A stretch of DNA of 64,000 bases from Halomonas stenophila (lineage in GTDB: Bacteria; Pseudomonadota; Gammaproteobacteria; Pseudomonadales; Halomonadaceae), in the NCBI RefSeq assembly GCF_014192275.1, contig NZ_JACHXR010000001.1, positions 620,001-684,000 on the forward strand. The letters are read 5' to 3'. The notes under the pieces are model-generated. The model saw only the letters and a program-made list of their open reading frames with translations. It was not told the DNA's origin and ran no database searches. Both the position numbers and the translations under genes were made by a program. Shown piece by piece: positions 6,861 through 15,654 of the stretch; positions within the stretch are counted from its first letter, which is position 1; every line of letters starts with the position of its first letter.

Positions 6861-9149
6861 TCACACCAAGTGGTCGTAGGCGGTGGTGAATCCAGTCTTG
6901 GTGGCGATGCCATGAGAACGGTTCACAAACAGCGTATCGGCGGCATCATCCACCCATCCTTCGAGTCGCAGCGGCGCCGCATTGGTATTGAGGCTGGCCA
7001 GACCGGATATGTGTTGCGCATCTGGTACTACCGTATCTGTGGTGGTGGTCACGCTGAGGCTAATCGCCGTATCGCTCTCGACGACGATCTCGCATGTGGC
7101 ACTCCAGGGTCCTTCGTAGCCGGCCGGCATGGTGATGCTGCCGAAGCCTTGCCCCTGAAACCGGAACTGGAAGCGCTTGGAATTCCCGGTACCACTGGCA
7201 TTACCAGACGCATGGGCACGAATCACATCGCCCGGTTTCAGGCTGCCGGCTGGATAATTGGCGACAGCCAAGGGATTGGAAGGCGTGGTCACATTGATCC
7301 CCTGGCGCCCCACCTGATGGAAGTTGACCCCCGAAACGGCTAGCGATGCATCGGACGTATTCCCATGGATGGTGTTGTTTCGCAGGATGTCATCGGTCAG
7401 GCCGGATAAGCCGCCCGGGATGTGGTTGCCGGTTACCACGAAGCCAGTGATACCTGCCAGCAGATTCAGTGCGCCGCTCTCGAAGACATTGTCGATGATA
7501 CGCCCATCAGTGCCGTCCACCTCACCGGCATCTACAGTGACTGCACCATAGAAGTTACACCCAACGATGAACGGCTTGATGATGTTCCCGTTCGATTGCT
7601 GCATGCGGAAGAACCGGTTCAGCGAACCTCCGTAGAAATCTACGTGCTTGACGCCATTGTCCTGACAGAGCGGGGTGGCCCCTGTCCCGCCGGATACATT
7701 CTGATCCTGGAAGAGAAGAAGATGCGTCGAGGCCTGATAGGCATAGATGGTTGAATGGCTGAAACTGTTTCGCCTCCCCGCCCCGAACTTCACCACACTG
7801 GTCGTTTCATTGAACGGGCCACAATTGATCGTGACATGGATGACGTGGCAATTCCGTGTGTTCTCATGGAAAGACAATAGCTGGTGGGCGGACTGTCCTC
7901 CTGGGACATAGCTCCAGTTGCCCCCATTGAACGTGCTGTCGTGACAGTTGTTGGCCAGTTCTAGGAAACGCTCTTTTGCTGAGCCGGATAAATTGCGAAT
8001 GGAGACGAAGCTCAGCGAGTTGATCACCATTAGTTGGCGACCACCCGAACACTCGATGTCGACGAACTCTCCCCGGTATACGCCGCCCCGAGCGATGGTG
8101 ACCGCAGCCTCTACCCTGATGTCGCGTACCTTGGTGTTGCGTGCGATGAAGAAGGGCACGCCCTCCGGTGCCGTTAAGGTCTCGGTGGTGATGTTGGCCA
8201 TCTGCAGGTCGGTGACAGCTTCATCGAACGCATCGCGAAGTGTGACACTGCCGGATCCGACGGCAATCACCTCCGTCAGCATCTGGTAGAGGTACTTGCG
8301 ATGGCCATTCTCTTCGTAGTAGCCGCCGCCTCGAATGACTACCAGATCACCGATGGTGTAGTTCGACTCCTCGCCTGGAATCTCCATGGTGGCCTGTTGC
8401 TCGCCGGCATTCGCATCGTCGATGCCGTGATAGGTAAGTAGGTTCCAGGTGTAGGGGTGGGCGGTGCCGGGGATGAGGCCGATCTTCTTGAAAAAGTCCG
8501 GCTCGCTCTCATCCATGGTGTTCTTGATGCTGGCACCACTGATCTTCGCTAGCGATGCCAGGAACAGCGCCTCCTGGGACTCCACGACACCGCGGCCACC
8601 GTCGACCGACCTTCCCGTGAGGGCCGCTTGATTGATGGAGGCCTGTAAGGTTTGCACGCTCAAGGGGTAGGGGATGCAAATGCTGTCGGCCAGTCGCCAT
8701 TCATTGCCATCGAACACATAGTCGCCGTTGTTCGCGCCATCCGACGTGACACGGCCTGGCTGCCCGATTCTCAGCGTCTCGGCCGGTAGCGCATGAAGCT
8801 CGGCAAGCGTGTCCTTGGAGATCAGACGCTGGTTCAGGGCATCCTGCAGCGACTCCGTCCCCGTGGCCGAGTCGACTGGCAGCGTGCCGCCCTCGCTGGC
8901 ATCGAAGAACTGCACCCCGATGCGGTGATCCCGACCCGAGCTCGAGACGCGAATGTCGTACTTGCCATTGGGCGCGGCGACCTTGATCTGGCCATCACTG
9001 TCGGCCTGAAAGGGATTGTCAAGGGGGTTACCATCTTCGTCCTCGAGTCCGGTGGCCAAGTCGGTGGTGCCGGGATAATAGACGTAGACGATGGCCCCAG
9101 GTATGACGTTGCCGTCGACGTTCTGGGCGAAGAATGTCTTTAATTCCAT
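6861..9149 (-). CDS. Phage-type tailspike, probable polysaccharide depolymerase
   Basis: 762 residues from the ATG complement at 9147-9149, preceded by GAGGAAAG. The first ~85 residues (MELKTFFAQNVDGNVIPGAI, PNGKYDIRVSSSGRDHRIGV) match the N-terminal virion-attachment domain of podophage tailspikes. A short LQDALNQRLISKDTLAELHALP linker and a DGNEW-type segment follow, then several hundred residues rich in short beta strands with N, G and I/V ladders (NNTIHGNTSDASL, VFESGALNLLAGITGFVVTGNHI), typical of a right-handed beta helix. The C-terminal ~130 residues look like a beta-sandwich. Tailspikes bind and usually cleave bacterial surface glycans. No capsid, tail-tube or terminase gene accompanies it, so it is an orphan, either prophage debris or domesticated. 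The frame is intact. Confidence 0.85.
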   Translation of the reverse strand: MELKTFFAQNVDGNVIPGAIVYVYYPGTTDLATGLEDEDGNPLDNPFQADSDGQIKVAAPNGKYDIRVSSSGRDHRIGVQFFDASEGGTLPVDSATGTESLQDALNQRLISKDTLAELHALPAETLRIGQPGRVTSDGANNGDYVFDGNEWRLADSICIPYPLSVQTLQASINQAALTGRSVDGGRGVVESQEALFLASLAKISGASIKNTMDESEPDFFKKIGLIPGTAHPYTWNLLTYHGIDDANAGEQQATMEIPGEESNYTIGDLVVIRGGGYYEENGHRKYLYQMLTEVIAVGSGSVTLRDAFDEAVTDLQMANITTETLTAPEGVPFFIARNTKVRDIRVEAAVTIARGGVYRGEFVDIECSGGRQLMVINSLSFVSIRNLSGSAKERFLELANNCHDSTFNGGNWSYVPGGQSAHQLLSFHENTRNCHVIHVTINCGPFNETTSVVKFGAGRRNSFSHSTIYAYQASTHLLLFQDQNVSGGTGATPLCQDNGVKHVDFYGGSLNRFFRMQQSNGNIIKPFIVGCNFYGAVTVDAGEVDGTDGRIIDNVFESGALNLLAGITGFVVTGNHIPGGLSGLTDDILRNNTIHGNTSDASLAVSGVNFHQVGRQGINVTTPSNPLAVANYPAGSLKPGDVIRAHASGNASGTGNSKRFQFRFQGQGFGSITMPAGYEGPWSATCEIVVESDTAISLSVTTTTDTVVPDAQHISGLASLNTNAAPLRLEGWVDDAADTLFVNRSHGIATKTGFTTAYDHLV

Positions 9150-9398
9150 GGCTGATCTTTCCTCAAAGGACGATGGCCAGGTTGTTGGCGATAACACGTA
9201 CTTCGCTGAGATGGGACCTCAAGGATTCGATAGGTTCAACCATGGTGGGCACCTAATCGATAATCTCGCCGTTGGTTCGGCTTGGTGATAGGTGATGGCC
9301 ACCTCGGCGCCGAGGTGGGTGGCGATGCCGCGGTGGTGCTGTGACTCGCTGTCGGCCGAGACAGGTATCTCGTTGTGATGAGATCTTGATGACTTCGT
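9150..9398. other. Non-coding or decayed stretch upstream of the tailspike, with a 20-bp palindrome
   Basis: A perfect palindrome of CCACCTCGGC arms lies at 9299-9318. The minus strand reads a short coding-like run (RGIATHLGAEVAITYHQ) across the palindrome without a start or a proper end. This may be debris of the same phage-like cargo as 9399-9690. No promoter could be assigned for the tailspike. Confidence 0.4.
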
Positions 9399-9690
9399 TC
9401 ACTCGAACAAGGTCAGCACTTGCTGGATGGCCCCGACGGCGGCCTGGCGGACCAGTTCGGCGTCGGGGGCGCCATCGTCGCTCGACCTGGAAGTTGGCGC
9501 CGATCCAGTCGAGGTTGCTGCCCTGGGGTTAGGCGAGCATGACGCCGCGGTTGGCCTCGTTGGGCCCGCTCTCACCAGACCAACAGCGGTAAGCGTTCTC
9601 CTGCAGGAGCCACAGCAGCTGTTCGGGGTCGATCTCGAGCAGCGCGGCCAGGTTGGCCGGCTCGTCCTCGGCGTAGAGAGATCAACGCCG
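9399..9690 (-). pseudogene. Decayed gene of phage-like or unknown origin
   Basis: Minus-strand fragments EDEPANLAALLEIDPEQLLW, NAYRCWSGESGPNEANRG and GSNLDWIGANFQVE are interrupted by an in-frame stop. A frame change then leads to DDGAPDAELVRQAAVGAIQQ and a natural-looking end (VLTLFE, stop at 9399-9401). The pieces clearly read as one former protein but I do not recognise its family. Position next to an orphan tailspike suggests prophage origin, which is inference only. Confidence 0.5.
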
Positions 9691-9751
9691 ACTTGCGCTG
9701 CTCAAGGTATGATCACGAAATCTCGATCCTCTTCCTGCTGAGGGGCCGAAA

Positions 9752-9769
9752 TGTACCCGTCCCCGATTA
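9752..9769 (-). repeat. Interspersed type 2 motif overlapping the yjbH stop codon
   Basis: The minus strand reads TAATCGGGGACGGGTACA. Its first three bases are the TAA stop of yjbH. Confidence 0.8.
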
Positions 9770-11848
9770 ATCCCAGCTGTCTTGGTAGTTTTCCCAGTAG
9801 CGGCCCATGTCACGGTCGTTGGTGATGCCGTACAGCTGGTACTGACGGCTCAGGCGGGCGCCGCCGTCACGCGTAAGGGGTTGCCAGGCGATGGTGGAGC
9901 GGCCACGACTGGAGCGCACGAAGAACGCATCCAGGGGAATGGAGACATAGAAGGCCTTGTCGAAGCTGCCCTCGCCGTAGGCATCGCCGGCGTCGGTGAA
10001 GGTCGTCCAGGCGCCGACGCGCACGCCGTTGTCGAACTCTCGCGATACGTCCAGGGTGGCGCCATAGTCGCCGGCGAGATAGCGGCCCACGCTGAGCTGG
10101 GCCAACATATCCTCGAAGCCGGTCTCCCAGTAGGCGGTGGCGTGCCCGGTCCAGGTCTCGTAGTCGCGCAGGCCGAACTGCTGGTCGAACTCACGCTGCT
10201 GAACCCAGTTCATGTCCAGGCCGAGTGCCAGGTCGCTGTTGAAGGGGCGGTAGAGCAGCTCGCCCCCTGCGCCGGCGTACATCGTCTCGAGCAGGCCGCC
10301 ATAGCCCATGGCATACAGGTCGTCGCCCAGCTGCGCCGTGCGGGTGTATTGCAGGTTGCTGATCCCGACGTCGGCCTCGGCCAGGTAATCGCCGATATGG
10401 GTGCGTACCCGAGGTAGGTCCGACTCGGCGATGTACTCGTACTCGTCGAGGTTGTCGGCCAGGGTGGCGGTCAGGCTGCCGGAGAACCAGCCATTGGGGT
10501 CCGTCGTGTATTCGGCCGAGGCGAAGGCGGAGAGGCGATACAGGTAGCCATCCGGGCCACCGAAGTTCTGCTCGATGGCCGGCCCCGTGCTCCAGGAAAA
10601 GCGCTGTGGGTCATCCTGATAGAGGGTCTCGCCGGTGGGCTCGTTCAGCAGCGCTCGAGAGTAGATACCGTAGCGGTGGGCGGTTTCGGCCTCCTGAGAG
10701 CTGGTGGCTGCGACCAGTGCCGAGCGGTCGTGAACGTCCTCGCGTAGCCCCAGTCCACGGTTCTGCCAGCGATAGTGGAAGGTCTCCACGGCCTCGTCGG
10801 CATTGGCATGCAGGATGCGTCCGGCGCGGCCTTGGCTCTTTGCCAGGTTGCGAAAGGTCACGGGCTCGCCGGAGACGATCAAGTCCTCGCCATCCTGGCG
10901 AATCTCGTCCACCCGGATGCCGGCGTTATCCTGCAGCTTGGCGGCCACGGCCGGCCAGTCTTTCTCCGGTGGCGCGTTGATGGGCGCCGGCGGCGGATCG
11001 CGCTTGACCTGACTCAAGCCGGCGAGATTGGTGGAGAAGGTGATCCCGGCCATGGCGGTATTGCCCCGCTGCCAGCCGGCATGCAGCTCGAAGTTGTCCG
11101 TCAGTCGGTATCGCGCCCCCAGGTTGAAACGCGAGTCCTGGGGCTGGTCGTTGTCCAGCGGCTCGTTCGCATAGTCGTTGCCCTCGTATTCGAGCTGCAG
11201 CACCAGCGGGTCCCAGGGGGTCTGGTATTCGATGCCGCCAAAGAAGGCGGTGTTTCCGCTGAACAATTGATCGATCTGGAAATCACCCGCCTGGTCGCCA
11301 CCTTCGCCTTCTGGTCGGTTCCTGAAGCGATTACTCACCAGCGAGAGGGGGGAGTCCATGTCGCCACGGTTGCCCAGGTAGCCCCATCCAAGACCCAGGC
11401 TGAAGTCGAGGGAATGCCAGCGCTTGCTCGCCACGATGAACTCGGAACCGAAAAATGTGGTACCGCCGAGATCGCGGACTCCCAAGGCCAGTTCCGGCAG
11501 GTAACGGCTTTCCTTATGAAGTCTTATCTTTGCATCGATGCTCTTGTCCAGGTAGTCGCGATCGCCTGCGATGCTGGGGCCGTACAAGCGATTCTCGATC
11601 GAGGTGTAACGAAAGCCGCCCTCCAGCCACTCGGTGGGTTGCATGAAGATCGAGTAACGTCGGTAGGGAGACGTTCGACTGGCATTGATAGCGAAATCAC
11701 CGGCCGGGGCCATGCGGGCCGTCGGGGTCTGCATCAGGCCGATGCCGCCGAAGTCGCTCTGGCCGCTGCCCAGGTTATTGGCCGAGGCCGGGGAGGCCAT
11801 CCATAGCAGCATCGGGGCCATGCCCCAGGGGAGAGTCCGTCCTTTCAT
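9767..11848 (-). CDS. yjbH: YjbH/GfcD-family outer-membrane polysaccharide protein
   Basis: 693 residues with a signal peptide (MAPMLLWMASPASA-N). The mature start NNLGSGQSDFGGIGLMQTPTARMAPAGDF is the hallmark of YjbH, followed by repeated beta-strand segments ending in aromatic residues (WLEGGFRYTSIENRLYG, GLGWGYLGNRGD). The protein is predicted to form one or two outer-membrane beta barrels with a periplasmic module, and is required for secretion of the Yjb/GfcD-type polysaccharide. It is the last gene of a four-gene minus-strand operon, and its ATG overlaps the gfcC stop (ATGA). Its stop codon is supplied by an interspersed repeat, so the original C-terminus may have been slightly altered. 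Confidence 0.9.
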   Translation of the reverse strand: MKGRTLPWGMAPMLLWMASPASANNLGSGQSDFGGIGLMQTPTARMAPAGDFAINASRTSPYRRYSIFMQPTEWLEGGFRYTSIENRLYGPSIAGDRDYLDKSIDAKIRLHKESRYLPELALGVRDLGGTTFFGSEFIVASKRWHSLDFSLGLGWGYLGNRGDMDSPLSLVSNRFRNRPEGEGGDQAGDFQIDQLFSGNTAFFGGIEYQTPWDPLVLQLEYEGNDYANEPLDNDQPQDSRFNLGARYRLTDNFELHAGWQRGNTAMAGITFSTNLAGLSQVKRDPPPAPINAPPEKDWPAVAAKLQDNAGIRVDEIRQDGEDLIVSGEPVTFRNLAKSQGRAGRILHANADEAVETFHYRWQNRGLGLREDVHDRSALVAATSSQEAETAHRYGIYSRALLNEPTGETLYQDDPQRFSWSTGPAIEQNFGGPDGYLYRLSAFASAEYTTDPNGWFSGSLTATLADNLDEYEYIAESDLPRVRTHIGDYLAEADVGISNLQYTRTAQLGDDLYAMGYGGLLETMYAGAGGELLYRPFNSDLALGLDMNWVQQREFDQQFGLRDYETWTGHATAYWETGFEDMLAQLSVGRYLAGDYGATLDVSREFDNGVRVGAWTTFTDAGDAYGEGSFDKAFYVSIPLDAFFVRSSRGRSTIAWQPLTRDGGARLSRQYQLYGITNDRDMGRYWENYQDSWD

Positions 11849-12609
11849 TCCACATCCCTGATGGTGCAGTCATCGCCGGGAAGGCGGGTGGCGAGCCAGG
11901 CGGCCAGTTCGCGATTGACGAGGTCACCCTCCACCGTGCCGCCGAGGCCACGCTGGGGCAGTCGCGAAACCAGCCGTGAGCCGGGCGCGAGGGGGGCGGC
12001 CTCGTGGTTCCAGGCGGCGATGCCGAGGTCGCGGGTTTCGCCGAGTGGCGTGACCAGCGTGACCCGGTCGATGCCCCGGGTGGCGCCGGCCGGCAGTGAT
12101 GCCAGCGCCTGGTCTGCGGTCATTCCCGGTGTCCAGGGGAGCCGCTCGACGCCCTCGAGCGTCCAGGTCTCGATCCAGGCGGGCGGTTGGCAGGTGCCCA
12201 GCGCGGCGATGTCGCCCATGGCCGGGTTGCGGCGCAGGTCGCTCGCCAGGTGCGGCAGGCCCAGCCGCCTCGGGGAGCGGGCGGGGAGTGCCGGCAGGGA
12301 AGACAGGGCCCGTTGCCAGTCGGTCAGGGCATCGGCCGTGTCGCTATCCCTTGCCAGCGCCAGGGCATTCGAGAGCACCTCGAGCTCGGCGACAAGGCGC
12401 CTGCGCCGCTGCTCCAGTCCTTGGGCATCGTTCGCCTTCAGGGCGAAGCTATAGGCCCAGTCGAACGCCGGCGCCTGGCGGGTCTGGCGCTCTTCCTGCC
12501 AGGCCAGCCAGGCCTCGAGCAAGGTGGGGGAGGCGGCGACGGGTTGCGCCTGCGCCAGGCCGGGAAGCATCGCCAGCCAGCCAAGGGCCACGAGAGTCAG
12601 GTTACGCAT
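11845..12609 (-). CDS. yjbG: GfcC/YjbG-family capsule biosynthesis protein
   Basis: 254 residues from the ATG complement at 12607-12609, with a signal peptide (LVALGWLAMLPGLAQA-Q). It is periplasmic and has the family's alternating helical and beta-grasp segments, with motifs such as RLGLPHLASDLRRNPAM and a late PGSRLVSRLPQRGLG. GfcC proteins resemble soluble periplasmic domains of polysaccharide export channels and act with YjbH. A longer frame reaching 12753 exists, but the signal peptide fixes the start at 12609. It overlaps yjbH by four bases and lies 19 bases after yjbF. Confidence 0.88.
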   Translation of the reverse strand: MRNLTLVALGWLAMLPGLAQAQPVAASPTLLEAWLAWQEERQTRQAPAFDWAYSFALKANDAQGLEQRRRRLVAELEVLSNALALARDSDTADALTDWQRALSSLPALPARSPRRLGLPHLASDLRRNPAMGDIAALGTCQPPAWIETWTLEGVERLPWTPGMTADQALASLPAGATRGIDRVTLVTPLGETRDLGIAAWNHEAAPLAPGSRLVSRLPQRGLGGTVEGDLVNRELAAWLATRLPGDDCTIRDVE

Positions 12610-12628
12610 GAAATGGATGCCTTGCGAG

Positions 12629-13294
12629 TTACCACCAGTGGCGGGCCACTTGCCACTGCATCGTTGGAGCGCCGGGCCACGGGGTCTCATCGACGGCCCA
12701 CAGCCGGTGGGAGCTCGGGTCGCGCCACAGGGTCGAGGTCGTCGTCGTGCCATCGGTCCACTCGAGCACGAGGGAGCAGCGCTCCAGCTTTCGCTCGGCG
12801 AGGGGCAGGGTCAGCATTTCGGTGGCATCGCACCTCAGTTGCCCCTGTCCGCTGCCCTGGATGACATGCCCCTCGGCGTCGCGCCAGCGTCGCGTGATCT
12901 CGACGCGTGCAGGCGCCTCGCGTCGCCAGGGCGGTGGCCCCCCGTAGTGCGTGCCGAGCAGGTTGGCCTCGAGCCCGCTGGTGGCATGGAGCCCGCCGTC
13001 CCTCAACTCCAGTACCACGCCCTCGGGAGAAGGCCAGTAGGTCATCTCGCCGGCCTGGCTGCCCATGACCATGAGGCCGCGGACATCGCCCAACTGGACG
13101 GACAGGGAGGCGTAGGGGATCTCGGTCGCCTGGCGAGCGGTGGCCTGGTCGTCGGGGAAGAGCTCCGCCAGCGATGCCGACAGCGGCGTTGTCCCGCCGC
13201 TGGCGCAACCCGCGAGCAATACTGCCGGTATGGCACACGACAAGACCGCCCGCAGGCGGCCTTGAAATCTGCCTTCACGTGGACGATTGGGCAT
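12629..13294 (-). CDS. yjbF: YjbF/GfcB-family lipoprotein
   Basis: 221 residues with a lipoprotein signal peptide ending in LLAGC (acylated Cys at about residue 30). The mature protein carries the YjbF pattern: PYASLSVQLGDVRGLMVMG, a WPSPEGVVLELRDGGLHATS segment, GLEANLLGTHY, and the late ARHWW end. Homologues are outer-membrane lipoproteins of beta-sandwich type that act with YjbG and YjbH in polysaccharide export. It lies two bases downstream of yjbE, so the two are co-transcribed. Confidence 0.9.
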   Translation of the reverse strand: MPNRPREGRFQGRLRAVLSCAIPAVLLAGCASGGTTPLSASLAELFPDDQATARQATEIPYASLSVQLGDVRGLMVMGSQAGEMTYWPSPEGVVLELRDGGLHATSGLEANLLGTHYGGPPPWRREAPARVEITRRWRDAEGHVIQGSGQGQLRCDATEMLTLPLAERKLERCSLVLEWTDGTTTTSTLWRDPSSHRLWAVDETPWPGAPTMQWQVARHWW

Positions 13295-13296
13295 GG

Positions 13297-13626
13297 TCAG
13301 AAGGTGCCGGTCGTCCCCGTGGTGCCGGTGGTACCGGAGGTGCCGCTGCTGCCACCGTCGTCATCGTCGGAGGCGATGGAACTGAGGCCGGCGCCGACGG
13401 CCACGGCCCCCACGACCGCAATGCCGGTCAAGGCGGCGGTGGAGAGGCCGGTCGCAGCCCCGATGCCGGCCGCCCCACCACCAGACGCGGCTCCGCCGGC
13501 GGCTGCGCCACTGGTGGTGGTTGTGGTGGTGCTCCCTGAACCAGCGGCGCCTTCCGTCTGGGCGCTCGCCAGCGGTGCGCCCAGCATCCCGACGATACCG
13601 ATCAATGCAAACGTTTTACGTAACAT
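13297..13626 (-). CDS. yjbE: YjbE/GfcA-type small secreted Gly/Thr/Ser-rich protein
   Basis: 109 residues with a signal peptide (FALIGIVGMLGAPLASA-Q), a poly-Thr tract, a long Gly/Ala stretch (SGAAAGGAASGGGAAGIGAA), a hydrophobic segment (TALTGIAVVGAVAVGAG), an acidic DDDD patch and a GTTGTTGTTGTF tail. This composition and the position before yjbF match YjbE/GfcA, whose biochemical role is unknown. As first gene of yjbEFGH it is transcribed away from wza, sharing a 389-base divergent region. Confidence 0.85.
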   Translation of the reverse strand: MLRKTFALIGIVGMLGAPLASAQTEGAAGSGSTTTTTTSGAAAGGAASGGGAAGIGAATGLSTAALTGIAVVGAVAVGAGLSSIASDDDDGGSSGTSGTTGTTGTTGTF

Positions 13627-13747
13627 CCTGATTTCTCCCGTCGCGTTGTGTGTTGCGGCCAGAGCTGCTGCTAGCCAATCCTAACCTCTCGACGGTTCGT
13701 ATGGTAGGCGGTCAGCGCGTCCATGTCTTGTCGAGGACCAGATTTTT

Positions 13748-13766
13748 CATGAAATCATCATGAAAT
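13748..13766. promoter_or_regulatory. CATGAAAT direct repeat with 11-bp period
   Basis: CATGAAAT at 13748-13755 and 13759-13766. The one-helical-turn spacing in a divergent control region suggests a regulator site. The protein is unknown. Confidence 0.35.
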
Positions 13767-13964
13767 ATATCAACCTTCTTACGCTGATGTAAGCGATCTC
13801 CTACAGGGGGGCTGCGCTAAGCTTTTAGTACTAGAGCAGACATGAGAATGTCATGTAGACTCGCTACTGTTGCTGCACGGCAACAACTATTCATTTTCAT
13901 ACGATACAAACACTTGCGCGTTGCCATATGGCGACAGGCCTCGGGGAAAGCCATGGGATCCCGG

Positions 13965-13976
13965 GGCGGTAGCGTG
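13965..13976 (+). promoter_or_regulatory. ops element (JUMPstart core) upstream of wza
   Basis: GGCGGTAGCGTG is an exact match to the Escherichia coli ops consensus at which RfaH joins paused RNA polymerase. It lies 40 bases before the wza start and is flanked by CCCGG and CCCG. Position, orientation and downstream polysaccharide operon all fit. Confidence 0.88.
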
Positions 13977-14015
13977 CCCGAACGTCCTGGCGTTTCACCC
14001 TACAGGCATTTCCTT

Positions 14016-15146
14016 ATGCGTCATTCCTCGCCCCGTACCCTCTTGCTCGTCCTGTGTTCTGCGGCCTGGCTATCCGGCTGCGCCTTCGCGCCCGGTAGCC
14101 ATGTGGATTACCAAAGCGAGAGCGCCCCCATCGATGACCTGGTCGACGTCGAGCCCATCACGCTCGGACTGATCAATGCCCAGCGTTCGACCGCCACCGG
14201 CACAGACTTGCGTCAGGCCGGCGAAGAACAGCGTGCCGCGCTCGAGGATTACGACTATCGCATCGGCAGGGGCGATGTGCTGAGCATCATCGTCTACGAA
14301 CATCCCGAGCTGACCATTCCCGCCGGAGGAGAGCGCAGCGCCGAGGAAGCCGGCAATACCGTCCACCAGGATGGCACTATCTACTATCCCTATGTCGGGC
14401 GCCTCGAGGTGGCCGGCATGACCACGACGGAGGTGCGCGATGCGCTGACACGCCACCTGAGGTCGGTCATCCCCGAGCCCCAGGTGGAGGTCAAGGTGGC
14501 GAGCTTCAATTCGCAGAAGGTGCTGGTGACCGGCGAAGTCCAGGAGCCCGGGCGCCTGCCCATCACCAACGTGCCGATGACCGTGCTGGATGCCATCAGC
14601 CATGCGGGCGGCCCCCGTGAGCTGGCCAACTGGCACGAGGTGCAGCTGACCCGGGATGGCCAGACGCGCACGCTCTCCCTCTATGACATGCTCAATGATG
14701 GCCAGCTGGCCCAGGACCTGCTGCTGCAGGATGGCGATGTGCTGCATGTGCCGGATCTGGGCAACCAGAAGGTCTTCGTGATGGGCGAGGTGGGCGAGCC
14801 GCAGTCGCTGCCGATGGGGCGCTCGCGCTTGAGCCTCACCGACGCCCTGACCCAGGCGGGTAGCTTCGATGAAGCCCAGGCCGATGCCAGCGGCATCTTC
14901 GTCATCCGGCGCAAGCCGCAGGAGAGTGACAAGCTGGCCACGGTCTATCAACTGGATGCTCGCAACGCCACGGCCATGGTGCTGGGCACCGAGTTCCGGC
15001 TCCAGCCCACCGATGTCGTCTATGTCACCACCACCCCGCTGGGGCGCTGGAACCGCGTGATCAACCAGCTGCTGCCGACCGTGACGGCGTTCTACCAGGT
15101 CACCCGTGCGGCGAGGGATGCCAACGATCTCCGGGATGACATCTGA
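14016..15146 (+). CDS. wza: Wza, outer-membrane polysaccharide export lipoprotein
   Basis: 376 residues from ATG 14016, chosen because a lipoprotein signal peptide follows at once (TLLLVLCSAAWLSGC, Cys about residue 22). A Poly_export domain contains YRIGRGDVLSIIVYEHPELT, GTIYYPYVGRLEVAGMT and VRDALTRHL. Two SLBB repeats follow (KVLVTGEVQEPGRLPITNVP; KVFVMGEVGEPQSLPMG), and a C-terminal amphipathic helix ends the protein. Wza forms the octameric outer-membrane channel for capsule or EPS. Its TGA overlaps the wzb ATG. The ops element upstream suggests RfaH-dependent elongation of the long transcript. Confidence 0.95.
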   Translation: MRHSSPRTLLLVLCSAAWLSGCAFAPGSHVDYQSESAPIDDLVDVEPITLGLINAQRSTATGTDLRQAGEEQRAALEDYDYRIGRGDVLSIIVYEHPELTIPAGGERSAEEAGNTVHQDGTIYYPYVGRLEVAGMTTTEVRDALTRHLRSVIPEPQVEVKVASFNSQKVLVTGEVQEPGRLPITNVPMTVLDAISHAGGPRELANWHEVQLTRDGQTRTLSLYDMLNDGQLAQDLLLQDGDVLHVPDLGNQKVFVMGEVGEPQSLPMGRSRLSLTDALTQAGSFDEAQADASGIFVIRRKPQESDKLATVYQLDARNATAMVLGTEFRLQPTDVVYVTTTPLGRWNRVINQLLPTVTAFYQVTRAARDANDLRDDI

Positions 15147-15583
15147 TGTTCCGGCGCATCCTGGTCGTGTGTGTCGGCAATGTCTGTCGTAGCCCGGTGG
15201 CAGAGGCCAGGCTGCGGCGTGCCCTGCCGGATCGAGACATCAGTTCCGCCGGACTCGGTGCCCTGGTGGATCGGGGCGTCGAGCCCACGGCTCGCGAGTT
15301 CGCCGAGGCCGACGGGCTGGACGTGAGCGAGCACCAGGCCCGGCAACTGACCCCGGACATGCTGCAGGAGGCCGACCTGGTGCTGGTGATGACGGAAGGC
15401 CAGCGCCGCGCCGTGGCAGAACTCGCGCCGGCGGCGCTGGGCAAGACCATGCTGCTCGGGCGCTGGCTCGATGACGGCCAGGGGCGAGAGATTCCCGATC
15501 CCTACCGCAAGAGCCGCGAGGCCTTCGTGCATGTGCACCACTTGCTAGCTGAGGCAACCTCATCCTGGGTTGGCAAGTTATAG
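15146..15583 (+). CDS. wzb: Wzb, low-molecular-weight protein-tyrosine phosphatase
   Basis: 145 residues with the LMW-PTP active site CVGNVCRSP (CX5R) near the start and the general-acid loop DPYRKS near residue 116. Length is that of the family. It dephosphorylates the tyrosine tail of Wzc, and this cycling is needed for polymer assembly. Its ATG shares bases with the wza stop, so the two are translationally coupled. Confidence 0.95.
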   Translation: MFRRILVVCVGNVCRSPVAEARLRRALPDRDISSAGLGALVDRGVEPTAREFAEADGLDVSEHQARQLTPDMLQEADLVLVMTEGQRRAVAELAPAALGKTMLLGRWLDDGQGREIPDPYRKSREAFVHVHHLLAEATSSWVGKL

Positions 15584-15654
15584 GTTCATGCTGGCGCAAT
15601 CCCTCTCGCTCTTCGCTACACTTGGCACTTTTTCCATCTTCAACCGGTATTCGC

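Larger units (their letters stand above)
13627..14015. other. Divergent yjbE/wza control region
   Basis: 389 bases without a gene, low in GC around 13740-13930. It contains the direct repeat at 13748-13766 and the ops element at 13965-13976. It must hold promoters for both polysaccharide operons. No confident -10/-35 pair was found. An in-frame upward extension of wza to 13842 exists, but it would place the ops element inside the gene and lacks a signal peptide at its start. Confidence 0.5.
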
